Shown piece after piece: positions 34,804 to 47,400 of a DNA stretch of 64,000 nucleotides (position 1 is the first letter of the stretch; every line of letters starts with the position of its first letter). Under the pieces are notes generated by a model that worked only from the letters and a program-made list of their open reading frames with translations, was not told where the DNA came from and did not search any database. This DNA is from Ancylostoma caninum (taxonomy: Eukaryota; Nematoda; Chromadorea; Rhabditida; Ancylostomatidae). Made by a program: the position numbers and the translations under genes. Where the stretch lies: NCBI GenBank assembly GCA_037903475.1, contig JBAJFG010000469.1, positions 124,001-188,000 on the forward strand. Reading direction: 5' to 3'.

Positions 34804-35052
34804 TAAGCAACAAAGGTGGCTATTGCATTGCGATTTCACAGGTAAGCCATTTCGTTTTAACAAGACACAAGCTGCTCAAGTCCACTGTTCAGAAGAAATG
34901 GATGTGGATGAATGGTATGAATGGGCAGCCAGTTCTGAGAGATTATAAACGGTTTTCCATAATCCCGTCAAATTGAATATTACCATGTGATTCAGATGCT
35001 AGACATCGAAAACAATTTAATCCTAAATACCCCTGTAGGAAACTCACCCCAT

Positions 35053-35227
35053 ATCGATTCTTGAAATCTGATCGATGCAGAGTCCATATTCAAGTTCGTT
35101 GAAAAGATTTTATAAGCTATCCATTGCAACGACTCGCAACATACACATTACACATTAATAAAATAATTTCCGAACAATCTTCATGAATTAGTTGTTTTGC
35201 CCGACTATAGGGGGCTATTTATACTGG
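35053..35227. other. 175-bp palindrome spacer
   Basis: This non-palindromic centre is itself a near-copy of 37505-37672 in the right arm (same orientation); for example both contain GCAGAGTCCATATTCAAGTT and GGGGGCTATTTATACTGGAT. The larger block 34931-35227 corresponds to 37376-37672. The centre therefore arose inside duplicated transposon sequence. Confidence 0.85.
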
Positions 35228-35476
35228 ATGGGGTGAGTTTCCTACAGGGGTATTTAGGATTAAAATGTTTTCTATGTTTAGCATCTGAATCACATGGTAA
35301 TATTCAATTTGACGGGATTATGGAAAACCGTTTATAATCTCTCAGAACTGGCTGCCCATTCATACCATTCATCCACATCCATTTCTTCTGAACAGTGGAC
35401 TTGAGCGGCTTGTGTCTTGTTGAAACGAAATGGCTTACCTGTGAAATCGCAATGCAATAGCCACCTTCGTTGCTTA

Positions 35477-36254
35477 CAGGGTGACAACAAAGTCCTTGGC
35501 CAAATATAATATATTGTAAGACTGAGCCCAGATAGACTAGCAGTCTGGAAATTTATATGGGCTATGAAGAACTCATGCGCTCCAAGAATCCGCTCTTGGA
35601 TTTTCGATAACTCTTCTGGCTTTTGCGTAGAGTCGACAAAACCGTTGGCTACTGCAACGCACGAGGGCCGCAAGCTGGTCGAGAATTGATGATCCTGTTT
35701 TCTCGTTAGATCTATACCAGGGAAGCAGGTATTTGAGGGCAAGTTAGCTCAACTTCTGCCCTTTCGCGACTGCAATTCAGAGATCCAAAGGTCTCCGTTT
35801 ACGGGAGAACGATAATTATTAAGCAAATATGATGGTTTGGTGAAATCAAGTACTGAAGAGTCTGTACCAAGTTTTTGTTGCTTTTTCTTCTGAAACGTGA
35901 TGGAAAACTTTTGTCAAAAGTCCACCTTATTTTTTATCAGATATGCTTAAGCCTAAGGAATAGCATAATTCTCCGGGTTTCGCTTTTTCCCTTTGTTTAC
36001 TGCACTTTAGTGGGAAAAAGTGGTGGCGGCAGTCTATTGACCATTTCCGGCTCTACTCGCGGCCATTCCCATCTCTACCTCGTTTCACGTTTGCAGATGA
36101 TACAAGGTTCAAATAGAGCTATGGATTATGAAATTTTGCATGTGTGTTCGAAACATTTGGGTTGTCAAAGCAGATGCAAAGTCATAGGTTTCCTGACAAA
36201 GCGCAAGAAATAATTGCTATAAAGTCCTTGGCCAAAGACTTTGTTGTCACCCTG
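35477..36254. mobile_element. non-autonomous Tc1-like element, right arm
   Basis: Mirror copy of 34026-34803, with the same TA flanks. Confidence 0.85.
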
Positions 36255-36259
36255 TATTT

Positions 36260-37911
36260 CTGTGCAGCTGTTATTACAGCAGCACCATAAGGGCAATTTA
36301 TACTAGCTGCGTGTGCCAGTCGCGCATCAGTCGCACGCATCCATTCGTAGGGGATTTTCCGTTAAGACCGGTTAAGGCGGCATGTACATCGTCGTTTTCG
36401 GCTATTCACAGTGCTTCTGGTCCATCCTAAAACCTCCAATTTTAAAAGCTGTCCATCTGCGTTGTTTACTCGTAGCACCACTATGTGGCAGCGAACCCCC
36501 GGGCCGAGGCAACGTTGATGGCTGCCTCCGGGCCACCTTTTGGGAGGAGAGGTGTGCCTCAGCTCAGCAGGAACTAGAAGATTGGAGGCGTGCCTGGTTA
36601 GTTTACGGTCTTCATTTATTCATTTATTTGTCTATTTATTTAGTTACATGGATATGTCCATGTAAGGGCACAACATACGTTGCACATTAAGATAGCATAA
36701 TAGAGAAAAAGCATAAATTCGTCATACGATGTTCGATTTGAGAAAGAGAAACCTCGAATTACTCTTTCCAGTTTAGGAATCCTACTTGTTTCTTAAAAGA
36801 TGAGAATTTTATGGTAGTGGGAGGTCTCTTGCTCATCATCAGATACTTTGAGCCAGCTCTGTTGACAGAAAATGACTGTCTTGCGAAACTGTCAGCCGTT
36901 GGCAACGTAATTTTCAGTTCCCCGGTTAAGCCTGAACAGTTTACAGGTCAACAACGTACCCGCATGAAATCACGATCGTCCGAGTTCGGGTCTTGTTGGT
37001 GCCTGATCACGCAGCGAGTAATGCGTGACGAGATTACGGGGTTTAGCAGCAGCCTGGCCAGGAAGCGGTTGATGCCTGCTTAGATGGCGAGATATGTTGT
37101 TACTCTTACATGCGGTGCACGCATATGAAAAATGAAATGTTCGCCCATTTTTGCAAGTAGACGTCTCGGATCGCTACAACCTTGCATATACCGCATAGCT
37201 GTGGTGCACATTACGCAACGACACTCGATGATATGCTCGAATATTCTCGGACATAGGTCACGTGAAAGGGATGCAACAAGGAACTTTCTGTGGAGTGTCG
37301 GGACAATCGCATATGGATAATAACAATGCATATTATTTGATATTTTTTGGACACAGTGGAAAATCGCATTACAGCCAGTTCTGAGAGATTGTAGACGGTT
37401 TTCCATAATCCCGTCAAATTGAATATTACCATATGATTCAGATGCTAAACATCGAAAACAATTTAATCCTAAATACCCCTGTAGGAAACTCAGCCCATAT
37501 CTATTCTCGAAATCTGATCGATGCAGAGTCCATATTCAAGTTCGTTGAAAAGATTTTATAAGCTATCCATTGCTACGACTCGCAACATACACGTTAATAA
37601 AATAATTTCCGAACAATCTTCATGAATTAGTTGTTTTGCCCGACTATAGGGGGCTATTTATACTGGATGCGCGCGACTGACTCGTGCGTCCATATGATGA
37701 AGAATAGAGCCCAGTCACATCGCAGTCGCAGCTCAGACGCACGCGTTTACGGCCTCGCGGCGGCCCCGCGTTCTTTTCATTGAGGATGTACATGCCTTAG
37801 CCGGTCTTCATGGAAAATCCCCTACCAATAGATGCGTGCGACTGATGCGCGAGTGACACACGCAGCTAGTATAAGTTGCCCTTATGGTGCTGCTGTAATA
37901 ACAGCTGCACA
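36260..37911. mobile_element. inverted-repeat element inside right arm
   Basis: Mirror copy of 32369-34020. Confidence 0.65.
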
Positions 37912-38173
37912 GGAATAAGCAACGAAGGTGGCTATTGCATTGCGATTTCACAGGTAAGCCATTTCGTTTTAACAAGACACAAGCCGCTCAAGTCCACTGT
38001 TCAGAAGAAATGGTTGTGGATGAATGGTATGAATGGGGCAAACGGACGTGGTCCTTCAATTATGATGGATTTAGAGGGAAAAGTATAGGATTGTGCGGAT
38101 ATTCAGAAATAATCATCTCATTAGAGTCGCCATTCCAAAGGTGCCACATATGAATGGATGAGAGTCGCAATGC

Positions 38174-38180
38174 TATAAAA
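38174..38180 (+). promoter_or_regulatory. TATA-like box upstream of peptide gene
   Basis: TATAAAA lies about 240 bp before the start codon, ahead of a putative leader ending in a splice-acceptor motif. The mirrored box is at 32100-32106. Confidence 0.4.
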
Positions 38181-38417
38181 GTGCAGCTCACATTGTAGTT
38201 CATCAGCATTTAGTGTACTACCAAACAGCGTCTCTCTTCATTGCTCATGTATTTTGGAAATTGTTCTTTTGGTTTACGAGACCTCTTGGTAGCAGTCTAG
38301 GCAGTCTAGCCTGAAATCATTTTCTCTCTTAAATGAGTTCTGCGATACTGATGCTGCGACAGATGCATCCATGAACAATAGGCCTGATTTTCACTTCTCC
38401 AGAGTTACCAAATCGAA

Positions 38418-38711
38418 ATGAAGATCCTCCTTTTCGTTTTGCTGCTGGTGGCGTACGTGACTACGGTAGCTAGCTACGGTACGTTTTCCCTAATAAAGAC
38501 TAGTAAGATGTAATTCATCCATTTGTGTATTGCAGATTACAAAAACCTCGGATCAGAAAGGATCCCTCGGCACGCCAGAGGAATTGACGGTTTCATTTAT
38601 GACGACTTCAAATACTCGAGTGAGGTGTTTTCTGTGACAATGAAAGCAAGGCGCTCCTCCCAATTCAAACATAAGGGTCCCAAATTTAGGGCAGGGGCGT
38701 CAGGCGGGTAG
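38418..38711 (+). CDS. small secreted peptide, right-arm copy
   Basis: Exon 1 is 38418-38478, intron 38479-38535 (GTACGT...TTGCAG) and exon 2 38536-38711, giving 78 residues with stop TAG. A strong signal peptide (MKILLFVLLLVAYVTTVAS) precedes a Lys/Arg-rich mature peptide beginning YDYKNLGSERIPRHARG. Upstream lies an acceptor-like TTTTCACTTCTCCAG ending at 38402, a possible trans-splice site, and a TATAAAA at 38174. Downstream is AATAAA at 38799. These flanks are mirrored in the left arm. The complete architecture suggests a real gene. Function unknown. Confidence 0.7.
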
Positions 38712-38798
38712 GTGGCCATGGGCACAACCTCAAGACAACATCCCAAGATGAAATGAAGATACTCGACAGTGAATAAGGCATATAACGTTATTTGTTGA

Positions 38799-38804
38799 AA
38801 TAAA
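38799..38804 (+). terminator. polyadenylation signal of peptide gene
   Basis: AATAAA 88 bp after the stop codon. The mirrored signal is at 31476-31481 on the minus strand. Confidence 0.55.
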
Positions 38805-39329
38805 GCTAATTTTGCCTTTCCATCGAGCCCTGGGAAACAATCGATTTCTGAGCAGAAAGATATTCATAGAACTTCCTCTTGTGAACATTTCAAAATTTTA
38901 CACATCATCGGGAGACGGCCTTTAATTGTGACTGCCAACTGCTACAAGGCCCTTATTGGTCATTAGCCATTAGCAAGGAGGCTGTGTGTGCCTCACAATG
39001 AGCGGAATCTCGTCCGCCAGAAACTGGGTACAGATGTGACTTACACGGATTATTATCCTTGTTTATTATCTAACTGGGGCTTCTTAGCCAAAGAACGGTA
39101 GAGATATGGTAAATCTTCCGACAGATCCCAAATTCGATTTCCTGTAGACTAGCGCCCCTTCGGGACGCTAGAAAGTGGGGTGGAGCAGTCACATGGGGCA
39201 TGTACAAAAGCTTCGCACTTGCCAAATCCTTAGAAATTGACAAGGAACCAAAAACTAATGGGCTAAGGTATGAAACTCTTCCTATGCGATGGGTATTTGC
39301 ATGAGAAGTCGGTTCTACATCGTAGGGTG

Positions 39330-40240
39330 TGTTTGTGCGTTTTCTTCACCATGGGCCAACGCAGACGCGCTTTCCATCAGCGGACCTGTATCCTACCGTT
39401 CTCCACACTATTGGGCCACGGCGGGCCTTTCTTCCATCCGTGGACCCGCAGCCTGTCGCCTTCCTCACTGTTGGGCAACAGCTAATTCGTTCATCGTTGG
39501 CTGAACCAAATCCTAGTATTCTCCAAATCTACTGAGTCACAGCGGACATCTCACATTTGCGGACTCGTATCCTGGCATTTTCCTTAGTGCTGGGCCACGG
39601 CGGGCCCTTACTCCATCGGTGAACCCGTATCCTGGCGTTTCACACACCATCAGGCCACGGGGAACCCTTTCTCCATTAGTGGATCCCTATCCTGGCGTTC
39701 TCCATGTTATTGAGCAACAGTGCACCCATCCTGTACTGGCGGACCCGTATACTGGCGTTCTCCACACCATTGGGCCACGGAGGGTATCTCCTCCATTAGT
39801 GGACCAGTATTCTGGCTTCTTCCTCACAGTTAGGCTGAGCCGGAACCCTCCTCCATGGGCGGACCCGCATCCCATCATTTTCCACACTGTCGGACCAAAG
39901 GGAACCCGTATCCTGGCGTTCTGTAGACCATTGGTCACGGCAGACCCTTCCTCCATTGGTGGACCAGCATTCCGGTGTTTTTCGCACGCATGTGCCACAC
40001 CTGACCCATACTCCATCGGTGGACCCATGTACTGGCGTTCTCCAAGTTATTGAGCCAGAATGAATCAATCCTATAATGGCGGACATGTGCGCTGGTGTGC
40101 TCCACAATATTAAGCCACAATGGGCCCATCAGCCGTCGATCAACCCTTATTCTGGTGCTTTTCCTCATGATTTGGCCGAGTTGGACTCGCTCTCCATCGG
40201 CGGGGCCGTATCCTAGCGTTTTCGCTAATAATGGGCCACA
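39330..40240 (-). repeat. 60-bp minisatellite array, right arm
   Basis: Mirror copy of 30040-30950, separated from further units outside the palindrome by about 220 bp of non-repeat sequence (40260-40478). Confidence 0.9.
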
Positions 40241-40478
40241 GCACACCTGTTTTCTATGAGAGCGCCCATACCTTTGTAAATCTCGAATGGCAAAGGATTG
40301 GGAGTTATGCAAAAATTTGGACTAACTGTTTGTTGACTTTGATCAACTATTGGTTGATTGGAGAAGTTGTGGTCCCCGCTGAGAAGATCGCCAGCTGAAA
40401 AGGACCATAAAGGTAAGGTATCAAGGTAAGTATTGGTTGGCAGGCGTTTACTCTGTGTGTTGACGCGCAACCTTTCTC

Positions 40479-40872
40479 CAACGCAGACGCGCTTTCCATC
40501 AGCGGACCTGTATCCTACCGTTCTCCACACTATTCGGCCATGGCGGGTTTTTCTTCCATCCGTGGGCTCGCAGTCCGGCGCCTTCCTCTAATTCGTTCAC
40601 CGTTGGCTGAACCAAATCCTGGTATTCTCCAATCTACTGTGTCACAGCGGACCCATCTTATATTGGCGGACTCGTATCCTATTTCCTCACTATTGGGTCA
40701 ACGCAGGCCTTTCTCCCATCTAAGGGCCACATTCTGGCGATTTCCTCACTGCTGGGCCAAAATGGACCCCATTTCCGTCGGCGGCCGCATCCTGGTGTTT
40801 CCCACCCCACTGGGTCAATGCCGGCCCTTCCTCCTTCTGATGGTCCCGTATCCTGGCGTTCCCCACAAACCA
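40479..40872 (-). repeat. additional minisatellite units outside the palindrome
   Basis: Six to seven further ~60-bp units in the orientation of the right-arm array. The first unit after 40479 (CCAACGCAGACGCGCTTTCC onward) is almost identical to the unit at 39357, well above the similarity between neighbouring units. Confidence 0.85.
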
Positions 40873-43800
40873 TGTATTGTTAGAATAATTGGCGTTCATT
40901 CTGATAACTTTATCTAATTACTCTCATATGTAGTGGTATCAATTCAGAACTGAAGGATAAATAAAAAATAAAGGATCGTTCAACAAAACCTAAGTTGTTG
41001 AGCAGGACTGTAGCAAATTCGCGAGATATCGAAAATTCACAAGTTTTACACAGTAGCCCTTTTGAGTGAATACATTATGTTTTCCACAGAAAAATGTCCT
41101 GTGGAGGAGAATGTTGAGTAGTATTGCCTATTTTCATATCAGTTCTCCATTACAAGAGTGTTTCCCACTTAATCATCTCGTTAAGTTTTAGTATCTTTTC
41201 AGCGGTACTCAGTGGGACTGTCCTACTTTGAAGGAACTGAGGGTGGCCTGATTTTGGTTTGATCCCATGTTGTAATGTTAGTTTACATTATGCTTGAAAT
41301 AAATGAGAACGAACAACTACAAATTATTCATCGATTCTTTTAGAAAGTGCTGAATGTTGAGTAGATCTCTCTTGTTCCTAGCTGAATTTTTGGCAAACTA
41401 ATTTCGTTAATACATGTACTGATGCGTAGTATCGAACCCACAACAAAAACGTTGCGACTAGGACAACATAAATTCATCTCCTGAAATTTCAGAAAAAAAA
41501 CCACAACGAAAGCTTTGGTTAGTAACTGTTGCTACCCTGTATGACATCCCATCAAAGACAGCAAAACTTGCGTGGAAACAGTGCACACTTAGGATGCGTT
41601 ACTTTTGGTACGTCGCTACCCTATTATGCACACAATGCCAGTCAGATCTTGAAAAACTGTACAAAATTAGCGGCAACCTTGAGATAAAACGCACTTGCAT
41701 CACTGCAAGATTTGCGAAAGCTTCCGGCTTTTTTCGCCATTTTTCGGAAGTAGGAAGTCCAAAAAACATCGGAATATCGGAAGTTACGGAAGTCGCAAGT
41801 CGGAATCCCGCTCATCCCTGGTGCCAATAAATGTGTCGGACATGGTTGTCCCATAAACAATGGCCGTTTTGGAGGTGCGCATCCTAAGGTGCGTAACTCA
41901 GCTCAAACTTGAGATTTTCTCTTCAAATGAAAAATATTATGATCAGCATTTCCTGCACATTTTAGCAGTACAGTGAAACTTATGTAAGGAGGAAAGCCGG
42001 AATCACAGGATTCAACGAAGTGCGAAAGCTCAATTTTCAGTACACATTGATTCGCATGAATTTTCTAGCCGAAAACTGGATTCACCGCAAGCTCGAAAAG
42101 ATACCCTATTAGGCAACGTCTGGCCAACACAATATTACAAGGAGAGATCCAGCGTCTCACTCACTGAAACTTTTCTTGGTAGGATGTGAACCTGTGTAGA
42201 TCCCCCCCCCCCCAGTGGACATGCACTTCTTCGAATCACCAAAACTGAGACATTTTCAACAGAATCTCGAAGCCAAACCCAAAACGGCAACAGGCGAGAC
42301 ATTTAGTAAATTCTGCTTGTAGCCTGGTCTAGCTACTGTTGAACACCTCGAGCAGTATTACATCTATCAGGAAAAAATCACCTTTTTCTGAGATGTCGAG
42401 GTTTGTTGAATTTATCCAGATCTCCCTCAGCGATGCAAACAAAACAAGACACCATTTTAACAAGCAATGCCTTCCCATCACTAAAAGTGACCCATTTCTC
42501 CGGACAATTTCGCAATAGTGTTTATTAAAGGGATTACAAGTAAATGGTGTCGCAAGTGAAGCACTGACTCTTGGCAGCCAAACATAGCAAAAAATGGGCA
42601 AAGTGGATTTTGAACAAAAGCATTGATCCGGGCCTGACTCGGGCTCTGAATTAATCTCGCGCGCTCTAAAAATAATCTCGCGAGGCCGCTGTTTGTGCTA
42701 GGTCATCGTTTCAAGCGGACCGGAGCGGGTTAGAGCTGCTTCACATATTGCGGCTGACCAAGGGTGTTTGACAGCTGTAGCGGTAGCAAGATTGGAATGC
42801 GGATTTCGAACTTGAACATTCGCTTTGGTGTAAATGACCTACAGGAGCGGAATCTCCAAAACTTAGTAGGCAATCCAGAAGAGGATTAGCCTAGGATGGA
42901 CGACTCAGATTTATGTATGGTTTTTCTTTTTTGAGCTTGATATGACCGACAAAGATCGGGGTTATTCCGTTAGATGGTAATTGCAACTGAGTACCTTTCA
43001 AGAATTTGTTTCTTTGTGAACATGTATAACATTCAAATGGGAATCGCGGCAAGAATTCACGATATTTAAGAAATGAGATGCGTATAAATGTTATTGCTCA
43101 CGTCACCGAAGTCGCCAAGGTCAACATACTCGGACTGACGTATTGCCTCGTTTTTTAGAAGAAAGGGAATAATCTAATTTTATCATTTGCTAGTCTGACA
43201 CAAAACACTTAACATGACGAAAAAGATCCTTGGGCAGGAACCGATACTATTATTGTGCTCTGCTGTTTGGGTGCTTCTGCTTTAAAATGTATATTTCGCC
43301 CATAGAAAACAACATTGGTGTGCTCGGTGTGCCTGGTTCACCATATGCTCAAATGTTTATGCTGCTTTTTACTTATTGAAAGAACTATTCCATATTCGAG
43401 ATCGCTTGTAGGTAAGGGAAGGGCTTATTACTTCAAGAAAGTGAAGAGAAACGATTCTATCAGGAGCATGTGTTCAACCCGCAACCAAGAACGCAGTGCA
43501 ACTGTTGAATTTTTTTTTGGCAGGTGAGCACCATAAAAGGCGCAGATCTGCCGAACATTTATGACCGCTTTTCAGTTTGAAGTGAAGTTTCCGCTAAAAC
43601 TATTGAGAGGGGGCTGTCCAAGACTATGTTTTCTTTATCGAGCGGATACTTTTTTTCTGAGTGGGCTTCAGAAAGAATCGCGCGAACTTATGTCCATAGT
43701 TTTCACATTGACGTCAAGTGGCTGCCACATCCACACTTTCTATTCGAATAACTCGAAAAGTTAAAATATTCGATTATTCGAAAACTCGAACTATTCGAAA

Positions 43801-44469
43801 AACTGAGATATTAGATTATTCGAATGTTCGAAAGAAAAATTCGAATACCAATTTATAATGATAACACTCATAACTAGTCACATTTCACATTGTAGCTGTC
43901 GAGACACAAGAAAACCGTAAATTTATAGTTAAATGCAGAATTCTACAATATCATGACCACCTTTCATCTTGTTAGAGATCTACTGCACTATAGTTAAACA
44001 TTTCCCACTAGTTCTCTTATCACAGATACATATACAACTGCAAAACAATAAATACTTCCTCAATCCTAGTATTATGTACAACAAAGTTCTTATGCATGAC
44101 TGATTATGCCGTTAAAATCCTGAAGAGATACATGAGAATGCCTATTTATCACAATTCCATTCTAAAATGTATAGTGAGAGGCCTTCAACTGTAGCTGTTT
44201 TGATCCAAAAATCGAAAAGAGGCAAAAAAAGACCTTCCGTGCTATCTGAAGCTCCTCTCCTTACTTACAAGATGCGATAAATGCCTAAAGTTGACAGGAG
44301 GAACACACCTTGGATCACTGATATTAATGCATAAGGAAAGATCGAAGCATTCAAAGCAAGTCCGTAGTGAAGTAGTAGAAGTGAAAGTTGTGGAATGCAA
44401 ATGAAAATGAAAGTTGCACCTATCAAAAGCACATCAGGCACCATGTATAAAAGGACGCTAAATCACCGT
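40873..44469. other. intergenic 3' of spe-39, no gene recognised
   Basis: Short frames only. It contains a C12 run near 42202 and a TTCGAATA-type array at 43738-43852 (listed separately). Confidence 0.5.
43738..43852 (-). repeat. TTCGAATA-type array, copy 1
   Basis: Degenerate repeats of TATTCGAATA/ACTCGAAAAG. The reverse complement matches 57960-58098, including the unique lead TTGGTATTCGAATTTTT and CAGTTTTTCGAAT, so both are copies of one repeat family in opposite orientations. Confidence 0.8.
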
Positions 44470-47400
44470 TCAGTTCTTCCATTTTGTACCCTGAAAGATA
44501 ATAACTATGAAAAGGAATTAGCTCGCATACATGATACTTCTGTTGTTGGTCTGATTCACAATAATTATATTGGACTAATGACCAATGTGTTCTGAATACT
44601 ATTGTCTGCTTAAAATGGACCCAAATTTACATATTATTGCAACATGCTGTGCATAACATTAGTTCAACTTCCTGTATACTGAGATAAAACCAACAATTAC
44701 AGCACAAGCTTACCGTGTTATTCAAAGCAGCTAGAGCTTTATAAGCATCAGGAGTATGCGGTGTGAGTTTACTAGCATACTTCGATAACCTTAAGCGATC
44801 TCGTTGTGCCACCAAGCATTCGATTACTATCTGAAAGCAAGCTCTCAGAAGGTTAGTCTACGATAATATAAAGTGAATTAAATTGTTATTGTGGAATTGT
44901 GGAACCAGTTTACGCTACACCACATAAAGCAAGCTCCAAATGTCCGCAGTCAAGAGGGATGTGGCCACGACGCGGCTCTAGGCAGAGACACAGGCGCTCT
45001 GCATGCTGCCACTGGTTGATGCTGCCACAGAAGCCATAGGCAGCATAGAGAGCGCCTGTGTCTGATCAAGGAGAAGCGCCGTGGCCACGCCCATCTTGAC
45101 TGCGGACATTTGAAGCTTCCTGTAAGTGCCTGCGTCAGATGTACGTAGACACTTGTGCGAGATTCATCCAACCACCACGGATAGCCTTGAAATTACGAGC
45201 GCTTTTTATGAGCGTCTTCAGCACGTCTCGACCTATTTTTCGATATAGATATGCATATGACACGCGCACGATCATGTTAGGGTGTAAAACTATGGATGCA
45301 CGCTGTTATTTTGATATTTCTCACCATTTTTCTTGAAGACTTATATGCTCATCTGTTCAAAGAAGCTTAACGAGCATTAATTGGTTTGAAAAATGAAAGG
45401 CTGCTGGCTGAAGCCGTGGAATGAGGAAGAAGCTTCCATAAAAGAAATCTTTCTATGCCACACCAGGAAAATTTACTTTCTCGAAACAAACTTAATACCG
45501 AATGAGAGAAGACTGTATTACAAAGGCAAACAATGTGATTCGTCTCCAAATTCGCTAACCCACAACAAAAATCCGATGTGGTCTACGTGGTAAAATATAG
45601 GAGATGTCCAACAGGAAGGGATTAACTCCTGAAAGACAACCATGACATACCTCTGTCCACAAAAATTGGACCACGAAGACTAGCTATACCACCGTCATCT
45701 GTCGAAACAATGACCACAAGAAGTTTTCCATGATCACCCCGAAGAATACTCAGTAATTAAGGAAAGGAAATGGAAAACCCAAATTTGTTTACCACATAGC
45801 TCAGACTTAACACTATCAGACTACTTCCTGGTTCTGGCTAGAAAGTTTTGAGAATGATAAAAGGAAGAAAGGACAAGCACCGATTTCAACTCACAGCGCA
45901 GTGAATTCATGAAAACAACCTGCTTTCCTGTGTGGAGAATGGAGAAACGTAACCGAGAGTGGTTTTTAATACTACCTTGATACTTTGATCGAGACGTTCT
46001 GTTATAGATATTTGGAGTGAAGTTCGTTTTATGCGAAAATGCGAATCCATAATTTTATTACAACCTAACAGTACAACTGCGCACCAGCAGATGTGGACAA
46101 AATATAAGAAAAGGAAGACAACTGACCTGTAGTAAAAGAATAATTACTATTCACTAAAGTGAAATCGGTACGTCCACTTTACCCAAAATTATGCTACCTT
46201 ACCTCACAAACGTCATATTTTTCCGCAAGCTTCAATCTCATATCAGCATCGTTTACTGCCCGTAAAATTCGACACGACAACTGAAAATAATGTATGTGCA
46301 GTGGAGACACTCAAACAATCACATTCAAAGCGAGGCCTAGAATGACTCATACAGAAACAGACTTACGGCAAGCCGCATTTCGCGCGCAATACTGTCTGGG
46401 ACAAACCCATTTTCAGCGAGCGGAGCAAAAGGCTGTGCACGTCATTGCAAATGATAGGATTTTTCCTCTACAAATTCTACTGTGTAGTGTTTCACATTAA
46501 CATCACAAAAAGAAACATCAATAGTGGTGTGGTAGTTTGAGCGGGTGGGAGGCTCCGCTATGACAGAACAAAGGTTGGGTGGAGATATTTTCTGGCAGTT
46601 ATTTAGACCACTGTTTTGTTTGCCAGAACATAATCAGAAAGTATAGCTGATGGCAAAAAAATAAATGCCAGTTGGAAACAACAGTTGGGTTTTGTTAATG
46701 CTAGAGTTTCTGGCATTACACCAACGGATGGTAATCAAGAGAGCAGCTTACTAAGATCAATATGACCGATCTCCCCAATGGTCCCTTCGCTCTACATCGC
46801 TATCTCTAGCAAGCCTGCTATAAATCAAAATGTCAGTACAAACCGGATTTAATGATTGACTATGACACAAAGGTAAAGATAGCAATATGAACGAGGGAAA
46901 GCATTATGGAAGTCGTCTAGCGCATACGCAGAGAGTGATAAACTAGCGTTAAACGCTTTAGTGAATCTGTCGAGGCCAAAATTGTCCTCCAACAAGCATA
47001 AAAAACAAACTAGTACGATGTGTTAGAGAGAGCTCCAAACGTACGCAATCAAGGGTCAGGACTGCGGCGCGGCTCTCTTGGGCAGAGTCACGGGAGCTCA
47101 GCCTAGCGTGCGCCTGCGTCTCTGCCCATGAGAGCCGCGCCGCGATCTCGACCCTTGTCTACGTACGTTTGGAGTTTCCTATAATGGTGTGCTAATGATG
47201 AAGGTCAAAATTCTGTGTTTTCAATACAGTGAGTTGATTCAATACGAAATGGATGTGATTTTGTATCCGATTACTACGTAGTCTTCACAAAGCAACAAAC
47301 TAAGGCTGTTTTTTTAGGAAAACTTACATCCTTAGGAGGAGCTGTTGAGCTTGAATGCAGGATGTGAAACAGATTCTGCCAGCTAAATGGGCATGAGAGT

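Larger units (their letters stand above)
29802..35052 (+). repeat. left arm of 10.7-kb palindrome
   Basis: This 5.25-kb segment is repeated inverted at 35228-40478. Every mirrored feature obeys x + x' = 70280, so no net insertion or deletion separates the arms. Differences are rare single bases: two change residues in the peptide gene, one lies near 31087/39193, and a few are near the centre. The arm contains, left to right, a 60-bp minisatellite, the peptide gene, an inverted-repeat element (32369-34020), a Tc1-like element (34026-34803) and a partial internal duplicate (34804-35052). Open frames of 60-136 codons inside are mirrored artefacts or unrecognised. Confidence 0.95.
35228..40478 (-). 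repeat. right arm of 10.7-kb palindrome
   Basis: Mirror image of 29802-35052. Outside its right edge (40479) the minisatellite resumes, whereas outside the left edge (29801) lies unrelated sequence. Confidence 0.95.

Noticed and set aside
34538..34948. 136-codon frame within the palindrome arm
   Set aside because: It runs across the end of a Tc1-like element into unrelated flanking sequence, so it cannot be an ancestral gene. The mirror copy at 35332-35742 has the same problem.
29802..40478. The palindrome as a purely computational artefact
   Set aside because: Not fully excluded, but the arms carry real base differences (for example two residues in the peptide gene) and have different outer flanks and a unique spacer. 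A simple duplicated contig strand would not give these.
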